Below, piece by piece: positions 41,641 to 50,058 of a stretch of DNA of 64,000 nucleotides. A program made the position numbers and the translations under genes. The DNA lies in the NCBI RefSeq assembly GCF_019916025.1, contig NZ_CP079737.1:248001-312000 (forward strand). Direction: 5' to 3'. The first letter of the stretch is position 1, and every line of letters starts with the position of its first letter. The stretch is from Paraclostridium bifermentans (lineage in GTDB: Bacteria; Bacillota; Clostridia; Peptostreptococcales; Peptostreptococcaceae). The notes under the pieces are model-generated. The model was given only the letters and a program-made list of their open reading frames with translations. It was not told where the DNA came from and did not search any database.

Positions 41641-42993
41641 ATGAAAAAGTTAAGTTTTGATTATAGTAATTCAATAGGTTTTTTTAATCAAAAAGAAATC
41701 GATTGTATGAGCGAGTATGTAAAAGTTGCTCATGAAATGATACATAATAAAACTGGTGAGGGGAACGATTTCTTAGGTTGGGTAAACTTACCTAGTGATT
41801 ATGACAAAGAAGAGTTTGATAGAATAAAAAAAGCTGCACAAAAAATAAAGGAAGATTCAGATGTACTTTTAGTTATAGGAATAGGTGGATCTTACTTAGG
41901 AGCAAGAGCTGCAATAGAAACATTAGGACACTCATTTAGAAATAACTTAACTAAAGAAGAAAGAAAATCTCCAGAGGTTTACTTTGTGGGTCAAAATATA
42001 AGTTCTACATATATGTTAGATTTATTAGATATAATCAAAGATAAAGATGTATCTATAAATGTTATATCTAAATCTGGAACTACAACAGAGCCAGCTATCG
42101 CGTTTAGAGTATTCAAAGATTTCTTAGAGAAAAAGTATGGAAAAGAAGAAGCTAGTAAAAGAATATATGCTACAACTGATTCTAAGAAAGGGGCATTAAA
42201 ATCTTTAGCAAATGAAGAAGGATATGAGTGCTTTGTAATACCTGATGATGTTGGAGGAAGATTCTCTGTATTAACTCCTGTTGGATTATTACCAATAGCA
42301 GTTTGTGATATAAATATAGATGCTATGATGCAAGGTGCAAAAGATGCAATGGATGATTTTTCTAATCCTGACTTAAAGTCAAACTACAGTTATCAATATG
42401 CTGTAGCTAGAAATGTTCTTCACAGAAAAGGTAAAGATGTAGAGTTAATGGTAAATTATGAGCCAAGCTTACATTATGTTGGAGAATGGTGGAAACAACT
42501 TTACGGAGAAAGTGAAGGAAAAGATAACAAAGGTATATATCCAGCTTCAGTAGATTTTTCAACAGATTTACATTCTATGGGACAATATATACAAGAAGGT
42601 AAAAGAATAATATTTGAAACAGTTTTAAATGTTGAAAAAACTAGAAGAGAAATAACTATAAATGAAGAAAAAATAGATTTAGATGGCTTAAATTACTTAG
42701 CTGACAAGACTGTTGACTTTGTAAATAAGAAAGCTTTCCAAGGAACTTTATTAGCACATACAGATGGAAATGTTCCAAACTTAATAGTAAATATACCTCA
42801 ATTAGATGAGTATAACTTTGGATACTTAGTTTACTTCTTTGAAAAAGCATGTGCAGTAAGTGGATACTTATTAGGGGTAAATCCATTCAATCAACCTGGA
42901 GTAGAAGCATATAAGAAAAATATGTTTGCTTTATTAGGAAAGCCTGGTTTTGAAAAAGAAAGAGCTGAATTAGAAAAAAGATTAAACAATTAA
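41641..42993 (+). CDS. pgi: glucose-6-phosphate isomerase
   Basis: Interconverts glucose 6-phosphate and fructose 6-phosphate. Motifs: [47 protein letters not shown], and [12 protein letters not shown] at the C-terminus. At 450 residues it is the short Firmicute form. SD GGAAGG. It is flanked by terminators, so it is transcribed alone. Confidence 0.96.
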   Translation: MKKLSFDYSNSIGFFNQKEIDCMSEYVKVAHEMIHNKTGEGNDFLGWVNLPSDYDKEEFDRIKKAAQKIKEDSDVLLVIGIGGSYLGARAAIETLGHSFRNNLTKEERKSPEVYFVGQNISSTYMLDLLDIIKDKDVSINVISKSGTTTEPAIAFRVFKDFLEKKYGKEEASKRIYATTDSKKGALKSLANEEGYECFVIPDDVGGRFSVLTPVGLLPIAVCDINIDAMMQGAKDAMDDFSNPDLKSNYSYQYAVARNVLHRKGKDVELMVNYEPSLHYVGEWWKQLYGESEGKDNKGIYPASVDFSTDLHSMGQYIQEGKRIIFETVLNVEKTRREITINEEKIDLDGLNYLADKTVDFVNKKAFQGTLLAHTDGNVPNLIVNIPQLDEYNFGYLVYFFEKACAVSGYLLGVNPFNQPGVEAYKKNMFALLGKPGFEKERAELEKRLNN

Positions 42994-43021
42994 GGTTTAA
43001 TTAAGGATACAGTTATATAAT

Positions 43022-43060
43022 AAACACTATACAGAAATTAACTGTATAGTGTTTTTATAT
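43022..43060 (+). terminator. terminator after pgi
   Basis: AAACACTATACAG / CTGTATAGTGTTT with a seven-base loop, then TTATATTT. Confidence 0.85.
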
Positions 43061-43142
43061 TTAAGAATATAAAAACACTAAAAAAATAATAATAATACAA
43101 AAAGTAAAATAATATAAAAATTAAAATAGGAGGGATAAATAT

Positions 43143-44225
43143 ATGAGTAGTGGAAAGAAGACTAGTATAACTCTTATTATAATAGTTAGTATAATAAGTG
43201 CGATGGTTGGAAGTTTTATAACAGCTTTTATACTTGGGGATAAGCTATCATCTAAATCTGATGGGAATAAACAAGATATAGTTGTAAATGAAGGGACTAA
43301 AAGTGAAAATATATATCATGCAGTAACTGACAAGGCAATGCCTTCTGTAGTAGGTATAACAACTACTACAATAGATACTAATAATATATTTGCAATACCA
43401 CAACAATCACAAGGTGTAGGAACAGGATTTATAGTAGATTCTAAAGGATACATATTAACAAATTCACATGTTGTATCTGATGGAAAAGCATCTGATGTAA
43501 ATGTTTTATTTAATGATGGATCAACTTCAAAGGGAAAAGTTTTATGGAATGATCCAACTATAGATTTAGCTATTGTAAAAGTTGATAAGACAGGACTTCC
43601 TGTAGCAGACTTAGGAAATAGTGATTCTGTAAGAACTGGAGATTTAGCAGTAGCAATAGGAAATCCACTAGGATTAGAATTCCAAAAAAGTGTTACACAA
43701 GGAATAATAAGTGGATTAGATAGAAGCATACAAACAGAACAATCTAATATGACAGGACTTATACAAACTGATGCAAGTATAAATCCAGGTAACAGTGGAG
43801 GACCTTTATTAAACGATAAAGGAGAAGTTATAGGTATAAACACAGCTAAAGCATCTGGAGCAGAAGGATTAGGATTTGCAATACCTATAAATACAGCAAA
43901 ACCTATAGTAGAGCAAATTATTAAAGATGGTAAATTTGAAAAAGTGACATTAGGTATAAAAGGTATAGATGTAAAAACATTTGAAACAACAACAGGAACT
44001 GATTTAGCTGCTGATGAAGGTGTTTATATAGCAGAAGTAGTAGCTAATACTCCAGCTCAAAAATCAGGAATACAAGCAGGAGATGTAATAACAAAGGTTG
44101 GAGATACAAAGATAACATCAATGAGTGATTTAAATAAAGCATTATATAAATTCTCAGTAGGAGATAAAGCTAAGGTAGAAGTAAACAGAGGCGGAAAGAA
44201 TATAACTATAGATGTTAAGTTCTAA
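43143..44225 (+). CDS. htrA: HtrA/DegP-like membrane-anchored serine protease
   Basis: Trypsin-like protease for damaged extracytoplasmic proteins. One N-terminal membrane segment (ITLIIIVSIISAMVGSFITAFIL, about 8-31) anchors it. The catalytic triad is H in LTNSHVV, D in DPTIDLAIVKV and S in NPGNSGGPLL. A single PDZ domain (VAEVVANTPAQKSGIQAGDVITKVGD) ends the protein. Length is 360 residues. SD GGAGGG. No CssR-type operator was recognised. Confidence 0.95.
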   Translation: MSSGKKTSITLIIIVSIISAMVGSFITAFILGDKLSSKSDGNKQDIVVNEGTKSENIYHAVTDKAMPSVVGITTTTIDTNNIFAIPQQSQGVGTGFIVDSKGYILTNSHVVSDGKASDVNVLFNDGSTSKGKVLWNDPTIDLAIVKVDKTGLPVADLGNSDSVRTGDLAVAIGNPLGLEFQKSVTQGIISGLDRSIQTEQSNMTGLIQTDASINPGNSGGPLLNDKGEVIGINTAKASGAEGLGFAIPINTAKPIVEQIIKDGKFEKVTLGIKGIDVKTFETTTGTDLAADEGVYIAEVVANTPAQKSGIQAGDVITKVGDTKITSMSDLNKALYKFSVGDKAKVEVNRGGKNITIDVKF

Positions 44226-44233
44226 TATATAAA

Positions 44234-44267
44234 TAAAAAAAGATGGGATCTAATCCCATCTTTTTTT
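44234..44267. terminator. bidirectional terminator between htrA and feoB
   Basis: AAAAAAAGATGGGAT / ATCCCATCTTTTTTT, symmetrical, between convergent genes. Confidence 0.92.
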
Positions 44268-44283
44268 ATTTATATTAAATAGA

Positions 44284-46212
44284 TTAACTTGTCATTTTGT
44301 TTTTGCTGCTAGGGCAAGAACCGCTGCTAGAACAACCAGAACAACCAGAGCATCCATTACCTTTTGCTTTTACGTTCTTATAAAGAATAAATGCTGCTGC
44401 AAGTACGATTATTCCTCCAACTAATAACTCTACTAATGAAGAAGCTGAAGCACCTTCAAACGCTAGTGAACCTAGAGTTTTAACTATGAATGCTACAATC
44501 CAAGCTAAAACAAATTGGTAAACTGCTGATATCATCATCATCTTGCTTCCGTATTCTTTTCTCATTGTAGATAAAGCTGCTATACATGGAGTATATAAAG
44601 CAGAGAATACTAAAAATGCATAAGCTGAAACACTTGTAAATACTGTTGGTAAAACTGTATTTAAATTTCCATAAAGTATTTCCATGGTACTTATAAGAAC
44701 TTCTTTTGCACTTATACCAGTTAATATAGAAACTCCAGCTCTCCAATCTCCGAATCCTAAAGGAGCAAATATAGGAGCTATTAATCCACCTATTAAAGCT
44801 AAGAAACTAGTATTTATATCACTAGTAAATCCGCTGAAGTTAAATGATGATAATGCCCATATAACAACAGACATAGCAAACATTATTGTACAAACTTTTA
44901 TTAAGAAACCTTTAGCTTTATTCCATGTATTTTTAAATAAAGCGTTTAGAGTTGGAAGTTTGTATTCTGGTAACTCTAGAACAAAAGGTTCTATATCAGC
45001 TTTATAAACTGTTTTATTTAATATTAAGGCTATTATTATTGCAATTACGATACCTAATAGATATAAAGATGTAGTTACAATAGCTGCATTTTTAGGGAAA
45101 AATATAGAAACAAATAATGCGTAAACAGGTACTTTAGCACCACAAGTCATAAGCGGAGCAATAAGTGCTGTAACTTTTCTATCTTTTTCACTTTCTAAAG
45201 TTCTAGTAGCCATTATCGCTGGAGAAGCACAACCGAATCCCATTATCATAGGTATAAAGGCTTTACCAGATAAACCAACTTTTTTCATTATGTTATCCAT
45301 TAAGAATGCTGTTCTAGCCATATATCCACTATCCTCAAAGAATGACATTCCTAAGAATAATACAAATATTAATGGGAAGAATGGTAGAGCTCCACCTAAT
45401 CCACCTATTATTCCATCTACTATTAGTGAATGGAACCAAGGACTAGAATTTGCTAACAAAGCATCTACAGGTGTAGATATATAAGTATCTATTAAAGTTT
45501 CTGTTAATGTTTGAAGAGGACCACCGACCCATTCAAATGTAAATTTAAAAAGTGTTAATAGTGCTAAAACAAATATAGGATAAGCTAATATAGGATTTAA
45601 TATTATATTATCTAATTTACTACTAATACTTTCTTTATTTTTAGAATCCGACTTCATAGATTTACTTAATATTTTTTCAATTTCTTTATAGGTATTTATT
45701 TCGTTTCCAAAATCTTTTCTATAATTAAAAGTTGTATTTAAACATGATTTTATTTCATTAGATATATTTTCAAGACCTTCTTTTTTCTTAGCAACTATAG
45801 GTATTACTTTAACCCCTAATTCCTTTTCAAGCTTTGCTGGGTCTATGTGTACACCCTTAGCTTCTGCAACATCTATCATATTAAGTAATAATATAATTGG
45901 TTTATTGTATTGCATAAGCTGAGTAGTTAAATATAAGTTTCTATCTAAGCTAGATGCATCTACTATGTTTAATATTAAGTCTACATCTCCGCTTTCTAAA
46001 AAACTTTTAGATACTTTTTCTTCGTTAGAGAATGTATCCATAGCGTATATACCAGGAAGATCTACAACCTTAATATCTTCATTTATAAATCCTTCTTTTT
46101 TTTCTATAGTAACTCCAGGCCAGTTACCTACATATTGTTTAGATCCAGTAAGAATATTAAACACTGTAGTTTTACCAACGTTAGGATTACCGAATAATGC
46201 AACATTAATCAC
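44284..46212 (-). CDS. feoB: ferrous iron transport protein B
   Basis: Membrane ferrous iron importer with an N-terminal GTPase: G1 GNPNVGKTT, G3 VDLPGIYAMD, G4 LLNMIDVAEAKG. About eight hydrophobic segments follow, including the Gate motifs ALPFFPLIFVLFLGMSFFEDSGYMAR and IMGFGCASPAIMATRTL. The C-terminus carries a cysteine cluster (CSGCSGCSSSGSC), which replaces FeoC-type functions in some species. Length is 642 residues. The start is GTG 46212, seven bases after SD AGGAGG that overlaps the feoA stop. Confidence 0.95.
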   Translation of the reverse strand: MINVALFGNPNVGKTTVFNILTGSKQYVGNWPGVTIEKKEGFINEDIKVVDLPGIYAMDTFSNEEKVSKSFLESGDVDLILNIVDASSLDRNLYLTTQLMQYNKPIILLLNMIDVAEAKGVHIDPAKLEKELGVKVIPIVAKKKEGLENISNEIKSCLNTTFNYRKDFGNEINTYKEIEKILSKSMKSDSKNKESISSKLDNIILNPILAYPIFVLALLTLFKFTFEWVGGPLQTLTETLIDTYISTPVDALLANSSPWFHSLIVDGIIGGLGGALPFFPLIFVLFLGMSFFEDSGYMARTAFLMDNIMKKVGLSGKAFIPMIMGFGCASPAIMATRTLESEKDRKVTALIAPLMTCGAKVPVYALFVSIFFPKNAAIVTTSLYLLGIVIAIIIALILNKTVYKADIEPFVLELPEYKLPTLNALFKNTWNKAKGFLIKVCTIMFAMSVVIWALSSFNFSGFTSDINTSFLALIGGLIAPIFAPLGFGDWRAGVSILTGISAKEVLISTMEILYGNLNTVLPTVFTSVSAYAFLVFSALYTPCIAALSTMRKEYGSKMMMISAVYQFVLAWIVAFIVKTLGSLAFEGASASSLVELLVGGIIVLAAAFILYKNVKAKGNGCSGCSGCSSSGSCPSSKNKMTS

Positions 46213-46223
46213 GATGATACCTC

Positions 46224-46445
46224 CTATTTTAAGCTAATGTTTTTTGCGTCACTTTTTCTTATCGCTAAATCAAATCCTCTAAAACGAACTAATATAGGAT
46301 CTCCTAATGGAGCGATTTTTCTTACTTCTATTTCAGTTTCATTTATACATCCAAGAGCTAATAATCTTTTAGCTAATTTTTCGTTTCCATATATATTATT
46401 AATGATACCTTTTTCACCGACTTTTAAATCGTAAACAGTCATCAT
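46224..46445 (-). CDS. feoA: ferrous iron transport protein A
   Basis: Small SH3-like protein of 73 residues that supports FeoB, with VGEKGIINNIYGNEKLAKRLLALGCINETEIEVRKIAPLGDPILVRFRGFDLAIRKSDAKNI matching the FeoA family throughout. Two adjacent ATGs (46445 and 46442) follow SD AGGAGG at five or eight bases; either is possible. An upstream GTG at 46451 lies next to the SD and is rejected. feoB follows after 11 bases. Confidence 0.93.
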   Translation of the reverse strand: MMTVYDLKVGEKGIINNIYGNEKLAKRLLALGCINETEIEVRKIAPLGDPILVRFRGFDLAIRKSDAKNISLK

Positions 46446-46458
46446 TAGCACCTCCTAA

Positions 46459-46517
46459 TGAGTTTCATTCTCAATTAATTATAATATAAATATACCATTT
46501 AATATTCAAAAAGTCAA
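46459..46517 (-). promoter_or_regulatory. feoAB promoter with Fur-box-like operator
   Basis: On the minus strand TTGACT (46512-46517), 17 bases, TATATT (46489-46494). About 16 bases further, TGAGAATGAAACTCA (46459-46473) matches 13 of 15 positions of the Fur-type palindrome TGAGAATGATTCTCA. It covers the early transcribed region, where Fur would block transcription. Confidence 0.65.
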
Positions 46518-46616
46518 TAAATAGTGAATAGATTAAAAAAATAATTAAAAAACTTACTTTAAGACTATGGTAATATATAGATAATAGAAAATTTCAACTA
46601 AGGGGGAGCAAAATAT

Positions 46617-47126
46617 ATGAAGACTAAAAAACTGGCTCATATGTCATTGATGGTTGGATACAGCTTAATATTGTATATAATAGAAAGCTATATGCCAAAT
46701 CCACTAATTGCTATATTTCCAGGCGCTAAGTTAGGGATTGCAAACATAGTTACTTTAACTTCTTTAGTTTTATTTGGTCTAAAGGATACATTCATAATTT
46801 TATCTGTAAGGGTGATTATGTCATCTATATTTGCAGGACCAATATCATATTTATTGTTTAGTATAGCGGGTTCATACTTAAGTTTGATATTTATGTACCT
46901 AGCTTTAAAAATTAATAAATTTTCATTAATAGGGGTAAGCGTCATAGGAGCTATTGGTCATAATATAGGGCAGTTAGCAGTGGCTGGAATGATAATAAAA
47001 AATGGAATGATATTTGGATATTTACCATATATGTTATTCGCATCTATAATAACTGGGCTGTTTGTTGGAATTGCTTCTAAATTTACAGTAGGAAAGTTAT
47101 CTAGTATTGATAAAAACGTTTATTGA
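46617..47126 (+). CDS. Gx transporter family protein (heptaprenyl diphosphate synthase component I-like)
   Basis: Membrane protein of 169 residues with about five hydrophobic segments. The N-terminal ESYMPNPLIAIFPGAKLGIANIVTLTSLVLFG is characteristic of the Gx transporter family, once named heptaprenyl diphosphate synthase component I. It resembles the S components of ECF transporters. Substrate unknown. SD AGGGGGAG before ATG. The following promoter for the Spo0E-like gene overlaps its stop codon. Confidence 0.85.
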   Translation: MKTKKLAHMSLMVGYSLILYIIESYMPNPLIAIFPGAKLGIANIVTLTSLVLFGLKDTFIILSVRVIMSSIFAGPISYLLFSIAGSYLSLIFMYLALKINKFSLIGVSVIGAIGHNIGQLAVAGMIIKNGMIFGYLPYMLFASIITGLFVGIASKFTVGKLSSIDKNVY

Positions 47127-47152
47127 CACACTAGGGAAAACCTTGTTAAAAT
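47123..47152 (+). promoter_or_regulatory. putative promoter for the Spo0E-like gene
   Basis: TTGACA (47123-47128), 18 bases, TAAAAT (47147-47152). The -35 box overlaps the stop codon of the upstream gene. Confidence 0.5.
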
Positions 47153-47191
47153 ATAAATGAATATATATAAATTTGTAACTATGGTGATAAT

Positions 47192-47365
47192 ATGACTAAA
47201 AATGAACTGGTTTTGCTAAAGAAAGAAATAGAAGCTTTAAGGGAAGAAATAAATACGTATATAGAATACCCGGATATATTTAAAGATGAGTTGGTTAGTA
47301 CAAGTAATAAAATTGATCAAGCGATAAATAAGTATATACAGCTTAGCAAAGAGTCTTCCGAATAA
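47192..47365 (+). CDS. Spo0E-like aspartyl-phosphate phosphatase family peptide
   Basis: A 57-residue protein: a helix (ELVLLKKEIEALREEINTYI), a turn and a second helix containing STSNKIDQAINKY, which fits the SxxLDxLI signature of the Spo0E family (S, D and I kept; isoleucine replaces leucine). Spo0E proteins dephosphorylate Spo0A-P and delay sporulation in Bacillus; many clostridial members have untested targets. ATG follows GGTGAT. A promoter lies upstream and its stop codon is part of a terminator stem. Identification rests on the short motif and helix pattern. Confidence 0.7.
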   Translation: MTKNELVLLKKEIEALREEINTYIEYPDIFKDELVSTSNKIDQAINKYIQLSKESSE

Positions 47366-47380
47366 AGAGAAGGCTTTTTT
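47352..47380 (+). terminator. terminator overlapping the Spo0E-like stop codon
   Basis: AGTCTTC (47352-47358) pairs with GAAGGCT (47369-47375), one T-G pair, followed by five T. Confidence 0.7.
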
Positions 47381-47524
47381 GCGATTAAGCAAAGTTAATT
47401 TTTGCATGTGGAAAAATTAACAAATGATAGATATATAAACTGGTTTGATTAGGTATATCATTTAAGTATAGCGTTAATAATTAATAATTGAGATATAGAA
47501 ATTGTTAAAAGAAAGGTATTAATT

Positions 47525-48361
47525 ATGATTTTGGCAAAGTTAATAAACTCAGTTATTATAATTATTTGTGCGTACGTTTTATTAAAATTAATACAATACT
47601 TTTTAAAAAAACTATTTGAATTTACTAGATTTGATGTAAGGTATGAAAATACTTTAAACAGTCTTTTATGCTCAATGTCATATTATGTTATATTTATTTT
47701 AACAATAATATTATTATTGAAAGAATTTAATATAGTTGATGTAACTAAATTCGGTACTTTAGTTACAGGTGCAAGTATAGTCGGATTGATAGCTGGGGTT
47801 GCATCTCAAAGTATATTAAAAGATATATTCAATGGTTTTTTTATAATATTTGAGAAACAAATACAAGTTGGTGACTTTGTTTATATAAATGAAAAATATA
47901 GAGGGACTATAGAAGAAATAGGTCTTAGGAGCACCAGCTTAAGAGATTGGGATTTGAGAAGAGTAACTATTCCAAATGGAAATATTATTAGTATCAGAAA
48001 TTATAGCAGGAAAAATATGAGAGTAGTTGTAAGTGTTAGAGTTCCATATCAAGAAGATCCTCTAGAAGTTATTAAGTCTTTAGAAGAAGTATGCGACATA
48101 TTAAATGAAAGACATAAAGAATTTTTACATACAAAAAAGGGGAAGGAAAATGCTGGATCATTTAGCGTATATGGAGTTACAGATATTGAAGAAAAGTCTG
48201 TAGGAGCTAAGTACACTATAACAGGTGTTGTTCAATCTCATAAGTATTTTACAGTGCTTAAAGACACAAAATTGCAGATACTAATAACATTTAGAAATAA
48301 TGGAATAAATATAGCTTACCCTACTCATATAAATATAGTTAAACAAAATATGTGTGATTAA
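47525..48361 (+). CDS. MscS-family mechanosensitive channel
   Basis: Small-conductance mechanosensitive channel of 278 residues that releases solutes at hypo-osmotic shock. There are two clear hydrophobic segments (ILAKLINSVIIIICAYVLLKLIQYFL; LCSMSYYVIFILTIILLL), then the pore-lining TM3-like GTLVTGASIVGLIAGVASQSILKDIFNGFFIIFE. The beta domain follows with QVGDFVYINEKYRGTIEEIGLRSTSLRDWDLRRVTIPNG. SD AAAGG before ATG; terminator after the stop. Confidence 0.92.
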   Translation: MILAKLINSVIIIICAYVLLKLIQYFLKKLFEFTRFDVRYENTLNSLLCSMSYYVIFILTIILLLKEFNIVDVTKFGTLVTGASIVGLIAGVASQSILKDIFNGFFIIFEKQIQVGDFVYINEKYRGTIEEIGLRSTSLRDWDLRRVTIPNGNIISIRNYSRKNMRVVVSVRVPYQEDPLEVIKSLEEVCDILNERHKEFLHTKKGKENAGSFSVYGVTDIEEKSVGAKYTITGVVQSHKYFTVLKDTKLQILITFRNNGINIAYPTHINIVKQNMCD

Positions 48362-48365
48362 GATT

Positions 48366-48395
48366 AAGGACTATTCAAAATAGTCCTTTTTATTT
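48366..48395 (+). terminator. terminator after mscS
   Basis: AAGGACTATT-CA-AAATAGTCCTT followed by TTTATTTTT. Confidence 0.85.
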
Positions 48396-48479
48396 TTGAT
48401 TAAAATATAGTCGTAATAATGGACTAACCCCTGCAAATATAAATATAAATATACCTAACTATAAAGGAGGGGGAGTAAA

Positions 48480-49133
48480 ATATCACCTACTGAAATTTTA
48501 ACTAGATTATTAATAGCTCTTATTATAGGAGGACTGACTGGACTAGAGAGGGAAAAGTCGTATCAATTTGCAGGATTTAGAACACATATTTTGGTTTCAA
48601 TTGGATCGTGTATAACAGCTATAACATCTGTAATATTGTTTATGGAATATAGTTCAAAAACAAATTTAGACCCATCGAGATTAACAGCTCAGGTATTGTC
48701 AGGTATAGGTTTTTTAGGAACAGGAGCTATACTTAAAAACTCAAGTGGAATAAGAGGGCTTACTACAGCAGCAGGAATATGGGCAACAGCATGTATAGGA
48801 ATTGCTATAGGCTATGGTCAATATATATTAGGAATATCAGCATGGCTATTTGTAATGGTTACACTATATATATTGAAAAATATAGATAAGGTAGTTTTTA
48901 GAAAAAAACAAAATATATTAACTATAAAGGTTAATAATGTAAATATTATTTCTACTATATACAATAAACTTGAAAAATCTCAAATAAATGTTAGTAATAT
49001 TGATGTAGTTAGTGGAGAAAATGATTATATAATAAACTTTTTCATTGTTTATGATAGACGAATTATGGTAGAAAAGATAATATTAGAATTAAATGACCTA
49101 AAAAATATAATAAGTGTAGATTATTTACATTAA
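48480..49133 (+). CDS. MgtC/SapB family membrane protein
   Basis: MgtC-like membrane protein linked in other bacteria to magnesium limitation and survival in hosts. The canonical block is ILTRLLIALIIGGLTGLEREKSYQFAGFRTHILVSIGSC, then LDPSRLTAQVLSGIGFLGTGAILKNSSGIRGLTTAAGIWATACIG, and a small C-terminal ACT-like domain. The first standard start codon, TTG 48591, would delete the conserved first membrane segment. The open frame reaches ATA 48480, nine bases after a strong SD (GGAGG within AAAGGAGGGGG). That gives 217 residues, the normal family length. I therefore call an ATA start; a single-base error or mutation of ATG is the alternative. Confidence 0.87.
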   Translation: MSPTEILTRLLIALIIGGLTGLEREKSYQFAGFRTHILVSIGSCITAITSVILFMEYSSKTNLDPSRLTAQVLSGIGFLGTGAILKNSSGIRGLTTAAGIWATACIGIAIGYGQYILGISAWLFVMVTLYILKNIDKVVFRKKQNILTIKVNNVNIISTIYNKLEKSQINVSNIDVVSGENDYIINFFIVYDRRIMVEKIILELNDLKNIISVDYLH

Positions 49134-49180
49134 AATATATAAAATAAGATATAGCTATAATTAAAATCGAGGTGTATGAA

Positions 49181-50032
49181 TTGAAGACAAACATAAGAGT
49201 AATAATTGAAGGGTCAACTGATTTCCCTAAAGAACTATTAGATGAAATGGGAGTGAAAGTTGTAGGAATAAATATAGCATTTGGAGAGGAAAACTATATA
49301 GGCGGAGAAGAAATTACTGAAGAAACGTTTTATGAGAAAATGAAGGGGTGCAAAGAATTACCTAAGACATCAAGTCCATCACCTGAGAGATTCATAGAAA
49401 TGTTTGACTGTGAAGAAGAGGAAATATTAATTATTACACTTACTTCTAAATTATCTAGTACTTATAGTAGTGCTGTATTAGCTAAAAATATATATTTAGA
49501 ACATAATCCTGAAAGTGAAAAAAGAATAGCTGTTGTAGATTCATTAAGTGGATCTATAGGAGTTGGATTAATGGTTTATAAAGCTAACAAATTAATAGAA
49601 GAAGGAAAATGTTTAAAAGAAGTAGTTGAATACTTAGAAGATATAAAAGGAGATATAGCTTTTTATGGTGCGTTAGATACGCTTGAAAACGCTATAAAAG
49701 GTGGAAGAGTGAATCCTATTGCTGGAAAATTAATAAATGCGCTTAACTTTAAAGTTATAATAGAAATATCAGAAGGATTAGTTAAACCTATAGATAAAGC
49801 AAGAGGCGAAGGTAATAGTATGAAAAAGCTATTTGAAAAGGTAAAAAACAATGTTCATGATATAAAAAATAAAACTTTAGTTATAGGACATTCAAACTGT
49901 AAAGAAAAAGCTGAAAAAATAGCTAAACATATAGAAGAAAATTATGAACATAAGGACATAATAATATCAAGTATAGGTCCTGTTATGGGAACTTACACAT
50001 CAGAAGGAGCAATATTAATAGCTGTTCTGTAA
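49181..50032 (+). CDS. DegV family fatty-acid-binding protein
   Basis: DegV proteins bind a fatty acid and, as FakB, present it to the kinase FakA for phosphorylation. Visible motifs: IIEGSTDFPKELLDEMGVKVV, KTSSPSPERFIEMF, LSSTYSSAVLAKNIY, VVDSLSGSIGVGLMVYKA, and IIISSIGPVMGTYTSEGAILIAVL (the family's GPxxGxH region, with T in place of histidine). TTG 49181 is the likely start (283 residues), as GTG 49172 overlaps SD GAGGTG. Confidence 0.9.
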   Translation: MKTNIRVIIEGSTDFPKELLDEMGVKVVGINIAFGEENYIGGEEITEETFYEKMKGCKELPKTSSPSPERFIEMFDCEEEEILIITLTSKLSSTYSSAVLAKNIYLEHNPESEKRIAVVDSLSGSIGVGLMVYKANKLIEEGKCLKEVVEYLEDIKGDIAFYGALDTLENAIKGGRVNPIAGKLINALNFKVIIEISEGLVKPIDKARGEGNSMKKLFEKVKNNVHDIKNKTLVIGHSNCKEKAEKIAKHIEENYEHKDIIISSIGPVMGTYTSEGAILIAVL

Positions 50033-50058
50033 AATATTATAAACAAAGGAGTGAAATT

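Noticed and set aside
43316-43843. Long minus-strand reading frame opposite htrA
   Set aside because: It is the mirror of a well-conserved protease gene, has no SD and no family-like motifs.
44302-44350. Separate feoC-like gene at the end of feoB
   Set aside because: The cysteine-rich stretch is in frame with feoB and forms its C-terminus; no separate start or SD is seen.
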